A stretch of DNA of 64,000 bases from Rhizophagus irregularis (GCF_026210795.1 NC_089437.1:434001-498000), one strand, 5' to 3'. Shown: positions 34,878 through 46,402, counted from the stretch's first letter. Translations and numbers: made by a program. The notes: generated by a model not told the origin, from the sequence alone.

Positions 34878-37800
34878 CTATAAATTTAAACAATTAAAAT
34901 TATTATTAAAGCTTACATTAAAACTTAAGATTGAGTTCAACACTTACTCTAAAATTTAAACAGAAATTTAATATAATACATATTTTAGTATTTGTATAAA
35001 TACATATAATGCCTATATTTCACAACTTACCAACTAAAGTAACAGAAATTTATAAGAAAGGATTCAATTAACAAATAAATATTTATAAAGTATACAACAA
35101 TAGAAATAACAAATAACTTACAAGCTATATTATTAAATAATTTTTTAAATAAAGAGTTTAGTTAGTTTAAATTTCCATGTAAATGTTATATAAATAAGTA
35201 ATAATAGAATTAAATAAATAACTTATAACTTACAATCTATTTAAATAAAGAATTCAGTTAATTTAATGTAAATATTAAATAAATAATTAATTAATAGAAT
35301 AAATAAATTACCGCCTAAAAAATAATTTTAAATAAAGAATTTAGTTAGTTTAATTATATGTAAATATTATAAATAAGTAATAATAGAATTAAATAAATAA
35401 CTTACTCCCTATATTATTAAATAATTTTTAAATAAAGAATTTAGTTTAAATTATATGTAAATATTATATAAATAAGTAATAATAGAATTAAATAAATAAG
35501 TTATAACTTACAATCTATTTAAATAAAGAATTTAATTAGTTCAAATTATATGTTAATATTAGTATATAAAAAAGTAATAGAACTAAATAAATAACTTACT
35601 CCCTATATTATTAAATAATTTTAAACAAAGAGTTTAGTTAGTTGCAAATATTATATAAATAAGTAATAATAGAATCAAATCAATAACTTACTTCCTATAT
35701 TATTAAATAATTTTTAAATAAAGAATTTAGTTAGTTTAAATTATACGTAAATATTATATTATAAGTAATAATAGAATTAAATAAATAACCTACTTCCTAT
35801 ATTATTAAATAATTTTTAAATAAAGAATTTAGTTAGATTAAATTATATGCAAATATTATATAAATAAGTAATCATAGAATTAAATAAATAACTTCAGTTA
35901 CTTCCTATATTATTGAATAATTTTAAATGAAGAAATTAGTTAGTTTAAATTATATGCAGATATTATATAAATAAGTAATCATAGAATTAAATAATAATAG
36001 AATTAAATAAATAACTTACTTCCTATATTATTAAATAATTTTTTAAATAAAATTATATGTAAATATTATATAAATAAGTAATAATAGTAGAATTAAATAA
36101 ATAACTTATAACTTACCAACTAAAAGAAATTACAAAATAATTGTTTAAATAAAGAATTAGTTAGTTTATATTATATGTGAATATTATTATACAAATGAGT
36201 AATATAGAATTAAATAAATAACTTACTCCCTATATTATTAAAAATATTTTATATAAAGTATTTAGTTAGTTTAAATTATATGTAAATATTATATAAATAA
36301 GTAATAATGGAATTAAATAAACAAATTATAACTTACAATCTTTTTAAATAAAGAATTTAGTTAGTTTAAATTGAATGTAAATATTATATAAATAAGTAAT
36401 ATAGAATTAAATAAATAACTTATAGCTTACGATCTATTTAAATATAGAACTTAGTTAATTTAAATATTGTATAAATAAATAATAATAGAATTAGATAAAT
36501 TAACTTATAACTTACGATCTATTTAAATAAAGAACTTAGTTAATTTAAATTATTATATAAATAAGTAATAATAGAATTGAATAAATAACTTACTCCCTAT
36601 ATTAATTATTAAATAATTATTTAAACAAAGAATTTAGTTAGTTTAAATTATATGCAAATATTATAAAAATAAGTAATAATAGAATTAAATAAATAACTTA
36701 CTTCCTATATTATTAAATAATTTTTTAAATAAAATTATATGTAAATATTATATAAATGATGTAATAATAGAATCAAATAAATAACTTACTCCCTATATTA
36801 TTAAATAATTTTTTTAAATAAAATTATATGTAAATATTATATAAATAAGTAATAATAGTAGAATTAAATAAATAACTTATAACTTACAATCTAATTAAAT
36901 AGAATTTAGTTAATTAAATTATATATAAACATTATATAAATAAGTAATAATAGAATTAAATAAATAACTTACTCCCTATATTATTAAATAATTTTTTAAA
37001 TAAAGAATTTAATTAGTTTAAATATTATATAAATAAGTTATAATAAAATTAAATAAATAATTCATAACTTACAATCTATTTAAATAAAGAATTTAGTTAG
37101 TTTAAATTATATTCAACTGAAATATTATAAAAATAAGTAATAATAGACTTAAGTAAATAACTTACTCCCTTAATTTTTTAAATAAAGAATTTAGTTAATT
37201 CAAATTATATGTAAATATTATATAAATAAACAATAATAGAATTATACAAATAACTTATAACTTACAATCTATTTAATAAAGAATTTAGTTAGTTTAAATC
37301 ATATGTAAATATTATATAAATAAGAAATAATCAAATTAAATAAATAACTTACTCCCTATATTATTAAAATAAAATTATATGCAAATATTATATCTGACAT
37401 AAATAAGTAATACTAATAGAATTAAATAAATAACTTATAACTTACCAACTGAAAGAAATTACAAAAAAAATTTTTAAATAAATAATTTAGTTAGTTTATC
37501 TTATATGTAAATATTATATAAATAAGTAATAATAGTATTAAATAAATAACTTATAACTTACAATCTATTTAAATAAAGAATCTAGGTTAGTTTAAATTTA
37601 TAAATTATATATAAATAAGTAATAATAAAATTAAATAAATAACTTATAACTTACCAACTAAAAGAAATTACAAAATATTTTTAAATAAAGAATTTAATTA
37701 GCTTAAATTATATAAATAATAGAAATATAAACATCTATAACTTACACCCTAGAATGATTAATTAATTACTATTAGTTAAATATAAATATAATACAAAAGT

Positions 37801-38270
37801 AAATTAAATATATCACTTACAATCTAGTTATTTAATTAAAGAATATAATTAGTTGAATTATATAGAATATTAAATAAATAATATGATATTGTAACTAACC
37901 ATCTGTAATACAATTAATTATTAAATAGTTAATTAATAAAGAATTTAGTTATTTGCATATTATGTAAAATTAATAAAATAAAGTAAAGAATTAAAGATTT
38001 AAATAACTAATAACTTACTGACTATAGTATTATATTAATCATTGAAATAAATTATTTAATTGCATGAAATGTAAAAAAAATGATAAGTAATTCCATTATT
38101 GTTCAATTATAAGATAATTTATTTACTTACGAGCTAAATTATTTAATATATTTGTGTATAATAGTTAGTTTAAATTATATTTGTATATCATGTAAGGTAT
38201 AAATAGTTTTAGATAGTATTTAAATGTATTTACAAAGAAACAATTTAGTATTTTAACATATTCAATATAC
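34878..38270 (-). repeat. Tandem intron/micro-exon array inside kinase gene
   Basis: Thirty-three tandem units of about 75-119 bp each contain, on the minus strand, an acceptor AG, exactly three bases, and a donor (GTAAGT in 27, close variants GTAAGC, GTAATT, GTAGGT, GTAACT or GTTAGT in a few). The three-base exons start (lowest plus coordinate) at 38131, 38019, 37900, 37821, 37746, 37655, 37562, 37446, 37353, 37266, 37166, 37073, 36973, 36888, 36790, 36702, 36594, 36516, 36431, 36337, 36227, 36117, 36020, 35902, 35794, 35692, 35600, 35512, 35406, 35312, 35234, 35122 and 35031. Their triplets are GGA x8, ATT x8, GAA x5, TTG x4, ATC x2 and single CTC, TCA, ATG, GGT, GCG and CTT. A final unit has a one-base exon, A, at 34948. 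Intron bodies are nearly pure A/T and clearly duplicated. Confidence 0.88.
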
Positions 38271-38487
38271 CTTTATATTCCTTGATACTACCTTCTTCAA
38301 ATTCTTCAGAATCACTTCCTTTGAATTCCTCAGAGCCACTTCCTTCTAATTCTTCAGTGCTGCTTTCTTCAAATTCAATATTACTAGAAACTAGTTTTAT
38401 TATATTATAAATTTGTTTAAAAATATTAGAATTCCAATTGTATTAAATATACACATGATTATTACCTTTATCATTACTGAGAGCCAT
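38271..38487 (-). CDS. 5' exons of the kinase gene
   Basis: Exon 1 (38487-38466) is ATG plus 19 bases encoding MALSNDK and one base. The intron 38465-38391 (GTAATA...CTAG, 75 bp) is followed by exon 2 (38390-38271, 120 bp), giving VSSNIEFEESSTEELEGSGS and then EEFKGSDSEEFEEGSIKEYK. This acidic, Ser/Glu-rich segment has an imperfect repeat (GSxSEEF). Exon 2 ends in phase 1 before GTATAT. Joined with the array exons and the catalytic exons, the total CDS is 1425 nt with no internal stop, giving 474 residues. Nothing else on this strand explains the open, biased composition. Proof that it is spliced to the kinase would need transcript data. Confidence 0.6.
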
Positions 38488-38948
38488 TACTATACAAATA
38501 TATTAAAATTCTCTCTGACTGGAAAAAATAATATTATGAAAGAAAATTTCTTAATTTACACTGGGTGTTTATACACGTATCACGTGACTTTATTAAAAAG
38601 TTATGTAAAAATAAAAAGGAACAGGCAGTATATATATTTTTGTCTGTTCCGCAAGTTTACTTAAAGCGTCAAAGTTAATTTTGAATGTCAATTTTTATTT
38701 ATTTAACAAATTACTGTTTTTTTGTTAAATTTAATTCTGCCCAACATTAAATGATCATCATAGAAAATTTACTTTTTTGGAGACCCGTGTTTGACCCCTT
38801 GTTATGCAAAATACATTATGTGCAAAAGCATTGAAGCATCGCATGTATGACGGCATATTTGGAATAATATCTGAAATGTACTGTATCAAGCCCTCATTGT
38901 TGCACAGCAAAATCGTAAAACAAAGAAAAATTTCTTAACACATAATTA
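38488..38948. other. Upstream region of kinase gene
   Basis: AT-rich, no gene. A CACGTG palindrome lies near 38581, within 100 bp of the predicted start codon. Confidence 0.35.
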
Positions 38949-40349
38949 GGATGACAACGGCCATGGTCATTAACCAATTATGACCGGTCATGACCGTATC
39001 GGTCAGTCAAAAACTTCCGAATAACCGTTAAACTGACCATTTGACCAATCAGAAAAATTTCAGGGATGGCAACGGTCATTCATGGTCGGTTATCGGTCTG
39101 GTTTACTTAAAAAAATAAAGTGTTTTTATCAAAAATAATTATGCAACGTTTTTATCAAAAATAAAACTTTTTTTAAAGTGTTTTAATAAATAAAAATGTT
39201 CTGCAACTTTTTTTTAATTATTTTTATTTTTGTTTTAATAAAAAAAAAGTAGTTTTTTTTAATTATTTTTGATAAAAACGTTGTGAATCGGTTTTTTCAA
39301 ATGTTTTAATAAAAAAAAGTAGTTCACAACGATTTTTTTAAATATTTGATAAAAATGTTGCGAACCGTTTAAATGTTTTAATAAAAAAAAAGTAGTTTCG
39401 CAATGATAAAAACGCTTTTTTTAAAGTGTTTTAACAAACAGTCAATTAAACAGTTGTCAAACGTTGGTCAAACGGTCGGTCAGGATGGTCGTCAGTCAGG
39501 ATGGTCGGTCGGTTAAAAGTTCTTCAGTTGGCCGGTGTAAGGGCCGAAATTACCTAGTGAAATTATTAATTTTGGGGCGCAATATTATATTTAATTTAAG
39601 TGTATAAATATTTTAAGTGTTTTAAATGTACCACGTCCGTAATGATATAAAACTATTTGTTGAATTTTTGTTATTTATATTTTATTCGTATTAATGGGTC
39701 ACACATATTCAATGGGGACTTATGCCATCATATGATAGAGTATAAATATACTTCAAGTTCGAGTGGATTTAATAATTAACTAAATCCACATACTTTAATT
39801 TTGATTGGTCGATTCTTTTTGCCTTTTTCTTATGATGAAAAGTGCTACATTTTTTATTTTAATTAATGGTTTATCAATATTATTAATAAGGGGAAGTTAT
39901 TGCAAATTGATTTTAGACTATTTTATAAGGAAATAATTTATAAATGATTAATTTTAGAGTTTTATTACTTTATTTTGTGATGTAACTCGGGATATATTGA
40001 TATTATATTGCATTCAATAAAGGATTGTTTTTGTTACTGTAGTGCTTCGTACAGATTGATCTGTTGATTGGCATCACATTTATCTATTATTTTTGTCAAA
40101 CTATAATTTTTGTCAGATTTAAAAAAATTATTCTTCTACAAATTTTATTAGTTTTGCCAAACTTATAGCTCCAACTCAAATAAACCGTTGCCAAACCGTA
40201 GTAAACCGCAGATTGATCTGTTAAACCCCATCTGGATCGAAACACTAGTTTTTGTAGCTTAAGGTGGCAAACATCATAATGACGGGCTTATGTCCTACAC
40301 TTATGACAGTGTTATGACCGACCGATGACTGAAAATTGCCGTCCCTAGT
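38949..40349. mobile_element. Non-autonomous hAT-like element(s)
   Basis: At 39061 the sequence CAGGGATGGCAACGGTCATT begins; the reverse complement near 40349 reads TAGGGACGGCAATTTTCAGT. These are imperfect terminal inverted repeats of the YAGGGNYGGCAA type common in hAT transposons. A second left-end-like sequence, AGGATGACAACGGCCATGG, lies at about 38949, so one copy may have inserted next to or inside another. Subterminal GGTCGGTCA/GACCGACC motifs and A/T-rich repeats with (T)GCAACG(T)TTTT occur throughout. No transposase ORF and no clear 8-bp target duplication. Confidence 0.55.
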
Positions 40350-40443
40350 TTGGAAATGATCAGTTACATCCAAAGTGGTTGATCAACTGATACAGAGTAA
40401 ACCTTTACATCATTACCATAATTTCATAAAGGTAAGACGAAAA

Positions 40444-40614
40444 GTAGTAGAGTAGCGGTGTGTAACATAAAGGGTGTGAACCATACTCAAGTGATGAATA
40501 GACATCCGGCTAAACCGCTGGGCCGAGCTTGGGCCGAGGTGTTTATTTATCACTTGAGTATAATGTCACATCCACGTTATACTCTACTCAACACATCCAC
40601 CATACTCTACTACT
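40444..40614. repeat. Long imperfect hairpin (MITE-like)
   Basis: The two halves of this 171-bp segment are complementary. AGTAGTAGAGTA at the left faces TACTCTACTACT at the right, and ACTCAAGTGATGAATA (about 40487-40502) faces TATTTATCACTTGAGT (about 40546-40561). The loop is GC-richer (CCGCTGGGCCGAGCTTGGGC). The ORF at 40458 is an artefact of this repeat. Confidence 0.65.
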
Positions 40615-43600
40615 ATTCGTATCACTCATTTCATAAAGCACATAAAGCATTTAAATTAAATTTATTACATAGGTAGTGGACGAAAATAATAAGATGAAAA
40701 GTTTGGTGCAGGTAGAAGTAGCAAAGGCGAAACGCCTAGTTGGTTTATATATTTGGAAAATATATACTTATGTTTATTATATTATATATCACATTAAAAA
40801 ATTATTCATATTAAACACAGAAAAAATTATATATATATATTTTTTTTCTGGTCTAGCATTAAATAAAAAAATTTTTATCATACCACGTTTCACAAGACAA
40901 CAGTTGTGATGGTTAAAAAATTTTCTTTGATTATTTTTAGTTGAAAAGGAAACCTATTTCTTTATACATATTAAGGGTTTTTTTTAAAAAATAAATACAG
41001 TATATAAATGTTTCGCAGTTGTTATACAGTGGTAAGCCAGAATAATGATGATTTCTTTGGTAACTTTAAATGTAAGTGCCTATAGAACTTTTCCTTTTTA
41101 ATAAAGATTTCTTGTTATCTTTATTTAAATGATTGAAACAAAAGTTTGACAAAATGAACATACGCTTATTAGAAATTTTAAGAAACATAAATGAACGCCC
41201 AATCACAATGCGGATCTTTTTCGTGTTTTTTTATACGAATAGTAGTAGTTATGCGGGTTAGTGAACCTATTTGGGCGTGCAGGACAGGATGGTAGATACT
41301 AGTTCTTTTGAACATAAAATTTTAAGTCCCTAATGTTCTAGTATAGTTTGATCGTGTTCTTTACTAAATGTTATATGATGTAGATATTTTTCCTTTTTTG
41401 TAATTTTTCTTAATTTCCTAATAATGACTTCGTTAAAATAAATAAATAAATAAATGTATCTGTAACGATGTATTTCCAAGTGAAAATACCAAACACCATA
41501 ACTATTCTACTTTCTTTGCCCATCCCTAATTAATATTTTATGTTATCATCTTAAAAGTTATACATCAGAATATCAAAGTATTTACCCTTTTTTCTTTTTT
41601 ATCATTTTAGTATACAATATACATAGGTTTTACATTCTCCGCCTATGTACTGTAACATATTAAATATGTTTATTTTTCACCCGAATTTTCACCAAATTTT
41701 TTTAATATTTTTATAAAGGATATACTTATATATACATATTTGATGATAAGCCAACTGATTTTAGAGATAAATATAACGTCAAAAACAAGTAGTGCATATT
41801 CATATTGTGTTTTATTTATTCTAGAAATATTTTTATCTTCTTAATACTCTCATGATTTTTTTAAATATAAATGATTGTTCTCAGGAATAAAAAAAAATGA
41901 AGTCTAAGTATCATTAATTAATAAATCAAATGAAAAAATAAGCATTAAGTTATCAAATTATTCTCGATTCATCTGTTTCAAAATTCTAAAAAAAAAGAAT
42001 AAAAAAAATTTATTGAATTAATTATTTATAAAAGAGAAGCATTAATTTATTTCAAATAGAAAACTTGTCACATTTTCACAGATTAATTACTAAAATTTAA
42101 ATTTTCAAATATTAGATAATTTATTACTAATTTTTTATCAATTAACATTTAATAATTAATATAAATATATATATATATTTGCTTTGCTTAAAATCCACAG
42201 CTATTAATGTACTGTAACATCTTTTATTAAAAATGCTGAAAGTGTATACTTTCGATAAAATTAAAAATATAGTAAAATTACTGATTTGTCTAAATCATAT
42301 TGACTTGAATTGACCCGAGTTCTGCTGATTATCAGGAAAATACCTACAAAATCAAAAAGCACTGATGTATGAGTAACACGGATCACTGTAACGATTAATT
42401 AGCAAAAAGAAATTTATAAATAGTCTATCAAGAAAACGAATAGGAATTAAGGAATTTAACGTCACCCTTATTAGGGACCGCCAATTAGATACAACCACCC
42501 CACTTAACATACTTTCCTCCAACCTCCATTAAAATATGCGTATAAGGATCCTTATCATGGTCCTGCCATGTAAGCGAAGATTTTGCGGCACCCTCATTAT
42601 AATTTAACCATTAAATTATAATAATTCGGTATCCTGAGATGACGCATGTGTTAACAGTAAGGAACAGGTCTCTTACCTCTTTCTACTTTCACCTGTAAAT
42701 CATACTAAGGATGAGTTTACTTAGAGCAAGGTTCTATACTGCAACAAAGTGTCCGAAGGAGAATTGATGTATGGAAAGTATGTCTTTTTAAATAAATTGT
42801 TATATTAAAAAAGACTGATATGCTTTTCTGACGAATTAAAAAGAGGTATTAATAAAATATATCATAAAATATACAATTTTAATAGTCAGTGTGAAAAATC
42901 GGAAAACTATTGAAATATAATTAAAATAAAAAAATAAAATTTAAATTTAAAAAAATGAAAGGAACGATCCTCACATTTTCAAGTTGCGAATAAAAAGTTG
43001 AGAAACGATCCCCAACATTCACAATCTCAAAATTCAAACGCCTAGTATATTGTTTCATCATATTACACATAAAATTTATCCTCTTAAATACAAGTAATGC
43101 ACCCACCTTTGATTGCGAAGTGAAAGGACTACTTTTGGGCTCTCTCTTAAAGAGTCAGTTGGTAATAATACAGGACTTCTCTCTCCAACAACGCGTAAAA
43201 TAACTTACAATGCGTCAAATATAAAGTCTCCTCAGTGTGTGAGAGAAAATAACCATAAAATAATTTTTTAAAAAAGAAACTTTTTTGAAAAAAATATCCT
43301 CCACGCAGTGCTTGAAACACCAAAAAAAAGGAGATAAGAAAACTGCAAAATACGGAAGTTTCAGAAATAAAAAGAGGAAATGATAAAAATGAGGTGGGAA
43401 GAGAAGGAACGGAACAAAAGAGAGAGGATGGAATTTTTTAAAAAAAATTTTGAGGGTGGGATGGAAAGGTATTTTATATAAAAAAAACCGCAGCCGTTCC
43501 AAGACCTGCGAAAGTTGCCCGGCATAAGTTACCGCATTCTCAGGTAGTTTTACTAATAGAGATAAATTAACGTTACTTATTTTCTTAATAAATTTTATTT

Positions 43601-44402
43601 TATTGCAACACTGAGAAAAATTTGCTTGAAAATTTATTATGGCAATAATGACATTTTCTTGTGATTATTAACATAAATCTAATCGGCATACTGCTTTTGC
43701 GCATAAACAACAAACACAACCATCACTTTATTTAACGTAAATCGGTGGCAACACCTGCACAAAATTAAAATGTCACGTGATCAAGTTTTTATTGAAATGA
43801 TTAAATTGATTGTTTGTTACTTTGTTTTATTTAGCAGTCTCTGGTGATTCCGTGATTGTGGTTTAACGCCTAACCTTATGTTAGAATAGATAATTTTTCA
43901 GATACGCTTACCACTTGTAATCTGTCGTTATTGCATTTATACATCAATAATATATTTTTATCAACGAGGTATATTTTCAATTTCTTCATTAAAGATATTG
44001 TTATAAAGTTTTTAAATTTCGTAAGTAATTCGGAGCTTGAATATTACTTGTGTTATTTTTCATGAAAGTGATGAGAAAAGATGAGATATTATTTTTATAA
44101 CTGTACCCCAATGTGTTAGGGACACAACGTTTAAAGAAAAATTGTTTGCAGATCAAAATGACTTTTTTGAAAAATGTATGGTAAATTGGGATATATTTAC
44201 CATGTTTAGTGTATTCCACATATTATTGATTTTAAAATTACTTGTATAATAACGCTTCTGCATAAATTAAGTACATATATTGTACTTTTGACACAACTTC
44301 CCATAAAGACAAGCAATTTTATTAATAATTATTAATTAAAACTTAATTAGTAAAAAAAATAGAATATATAATGAAAAAAAAATAGAATGTATAATTATAA
44401 CA
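40615..44402. other. Long AT-rich spacer
   Basis: About 3.8 kb without a supported gene. The ORFs at 40676, 42921, 43215 and 44001 have biased, domain-free translations. A short less AT-rich block near 42460-42700 and one near 43100-43560 look like old inserted sequence of unknown origin. Confidence 0.5.
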
Positions 44403-45779
44403 TTAATAATCGTGCATACCATATGAAAGACTAGCATCTATATCAATTACTCCTTCATTATAATATTTATGTAAAATTTCAATATGCTTTTGGGTAAAAT
44501 GAACACATTCATTAAAACATGGAATAAATTTAATTTGTTTTCTACCTCTCCAATCTTCAAAAAATTTTTTTAGATTATTAACCGAAAATCTCCAATTTCT
44601 ATTAAAGGTAAATTCATCAAAATTTCTTGGTGAATAATTTAATAAATAATTTAATACTTCATCACAAATAATTTCACGTTCATGATCATCACCATCATCT
44701 TCATAAATTATATCAATGCCTAATTTTCTTAATTTATTACAATTTAAGATAATTTCTTTCACACCACCTAAATTTTTCAAATGGGTATTAAAATGTAGGC
44801 TTTCAATATTTGGACAATTTTTAGCAATCACTTTGAATAATTTTATATTATATACAGCTTCTTCCCCCAAAAATTTATTCCATGTATTAATTTCTTTAAT
44901 GTTTTGAGAATTTTCAATTAACCTACAAACTCCATGAGGTGATAAATTTTGTGTATCGAGATATTGAAGTTTTGGAAAAGAAGCAATTAATAAATACTTT
45001 TTCAATTCTTGCATATTTTGATCTGATGAATAAATTCTAAGCTTTAGTTGCTCTAAATTTATTAATGAGGGCAAGAATTTTGGTGAGAGCAAGACATCAA
45101 ATAAAGTAAATCGTTTTAATGTATCTGCTTTTTTTTCTATTGTTTCACTTAATTGTATACATTTAATTTCACTATTTTTAGAGTAACTACTTAAGTGAAG
45201 TGATTGTAAATTTTTTTGATTATCAATAAATTTGATTAATCCTGGATTATCTCCATCAAAACTCAAATTTTCAATATCTTGACAAATTTGCGCTATTTCT
45301 AATAATTTATCTCTTAGATTACATGTAATAACAAGGGTACGGAGTTGAGAAAAGCAAGTTGATGCCCCAGGATATTGATATAAGGGTAATGTTGTACACC
45401 AACGAAAGTATTTAATATTCTTACAATTATTGATAAATAATTTATAATATTCTTGTTCCAATATTTTATATTTTTGCTCATGAATATAAGAACTATTACA
45501 TTGTTTAATTACCATAATCCCCATATCTTTGATAAGATCTGATGAAATTTCGGATGAAAAACTAACATAATTAAATAATGATTTATTTGTAAAAGGAGTT
45601 AAAATTGAAACAACATCATTTTCAATTAATATCTTTTTTGAAAATGTTGGTAATAAGTCAATTATTGTATTAAAAAATTTAATAATTTGTGAAAATCTAT
45701 CATTCTTTATACGAACTTTATTTGATTTAAGTAACTCATAAGGTTTTTCCATAATATTTGTACTCCTATAATACACCAA
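44403..45779 (-). CDS. Leucine-rich part of an F-box/LRR protein
   Basis: The open frame encodes up to 458 residues, starting MVYYRST; an alternative start is MEKPYELL at 45752. It has irregular leucine-rich repeats (CFSQLRTLVITCNLRDKLLE, NLQSLHLSSYSKNSE, NLEQLKLRIYSSDQ, NIESLHFNTHLKNLGGVKE, KLRKLGIDIIY) and the NNCKNIKYFRW and PGASTCFSQL motifs typical of the large F-box/LRR family in these fungi. It lacks an F-box in this frame, although one lies directly upstream in another frame (45874-45754). The intact gene would target substrates to an SCF ubiquitin ligase. As it stands it would give an LRR-only product. Confidence 0.85.
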   Translation of the reverse strand: MVYYRSTNIMEKPYELLKSNKVRIKNDRFSQIIKFFNTIIDLLPTFSKKILIENDVVSILTPFTNKSLFNYVSFSSEISSDLIKDMGIMVIKQCNSSYIHEQKYKILEQEYYKLFINNCKNIKYFRWCTTLPLYQYPGASTCFSQLRTLVITCNLRDKLLEIAQICQDIENLSFDGDNPGLIKFIDNQKNLQSLHLSSYSKNSEIKCIQLSETIEKKADTLKRFTLFDVLLSPKFLPSLINLEQLKLRIYSSDQNMQELKKYLLIASFPKLQYLDTQNLSPHGVCRLIENSQNIKEINTWNKFLGEEAVYNIKLFKVIAKNCPNIESLHFNTHLKNLGGVKEIILNCNKLRKLGIDIIYEDDGDDHEREIICDEVLNYLLNYSPRNFDEFTFNRNWRFSVNNLKKFFEDWRGRKQIKFIPCFNECVHFTQKHIEILHKYYNEGVIDIDASLSYGMHDY

Positions 45780-45874
45780 AATCTATTCACCAAAATACAT
45801 GAATATAAAGAACTTGGAACATATTTCAATTCAATAAAAATAATCCTAAGACAATCTTCAACGAGATGTGTCAT
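45754..45874 (-). pseudogene. F-box separated by a frameshift
   Basis: An ATG at 45874 opens MTHLVEDCLRIIFIELKYV and then PSSLYSCILVNRFWCIIGVQ with ILWKN, which is an F-box of the same form as in the 16041-17417 protein. It runs into the LRR frame at TGGAAAAACCTTATGAG. The family sequence would be ...LWKNPYELL..., which needs one more base there. A single-base loss next to an A-run therefore splits one gene of about 490 residues in two. Either a real null allele or a sequencing error. Confidence 0.7.
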
Positions 45875-46299
45875 ATTTCAAAATACAAAAATATTGAAAT
45901 GTTGAAAAAAAAAAGATACCATAAGCAATAACTCATAAGTCTCTATTTATTATTATTGTAAGCCACAGATTTGAGTCATACAATTTGAGTCACACAATTT
46001 ACAAGATTATTTACTCTGAATTTGGTTAATATTTGGCTTAAAGCAAGTTTGCATAATTATATAGCAGATGACAATTGATGACTTATCTAATAAATGGATG
46101 ACATTCTTCGCAACGTTTTTTTTTTTGATAATAAATTTTAATTAAAAAACGTTGCATTACCATTTTATTCATAATAAACTTCAGGTTAATCGGGTCACGC
46201 ACCTGATTACCTGAAGTGACTCGAATACTTTCGGGTCAAACGGGTCGGGTCAGGTCAGAGTAGGTTACCCGAACCAAACTGGCCCAAAAAAATTTTTCG
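45875..46299. other. Spacer with CGGGT-rich patch
   Basis: No gene. From about 46180 the sequence is full of CGGGTCA, GGGTCGGGTC and GGTTACCCGAACC motifs, forming part of a palindromic low-complexity block. Confidence 0.45.
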
Positions 46300-46323
46300 G
46301 TTCGGGTTAACAATAACCCGAAC
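46300..46323. repeat. Perfect 10-bp palindrome
   Basis: GTTCGGGTTA (46300-46309) and TAACCCGAAC (46314-46323) with a 4-base loop, in the CGGGT-rich patch. Confidence 0.85.
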
Positions 46324-46402
46324 AGAACCACCTGTTCGGAGCATTGTTCGGAAATGACCTAGTCATTTGACCATTCAAAGGATTTGCCTAATAATCTTTT
46401 GT

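Noticed and set aside
34959-35020. Alternative 65-nt exon after ATAG near 35012, ending at the 34947 donor
   Set aside because: Its length (3n+2) gives the wrong phase for the kinase exon.
34878-38270. CRISPR array as an explanation of the regular 75-119 bp repeat
   Set aside because: No constant 25-40 bp repeat with unique spacers; the whole unit is repeated and diverged, A/T-rich, and organised around splice signals in a eukaryotic gene.
34878-38270. Simple satellite with no function
   Set aside because: Not fully excluded, but the fixed three-base gap with variable triplets and the frame-restoring one-base unit are not expected of a neutral satellite.
40458-40909. Two adjacent ORFs after the hAT-like element
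   Set aside because: The first is a translation of a hairpin repeat; the second has no domain.
43215-43502. Phe/Leu-rich minus-strand ORF
   Set aside because: Low-complexity translation of a purine-rich strand; no gene context.
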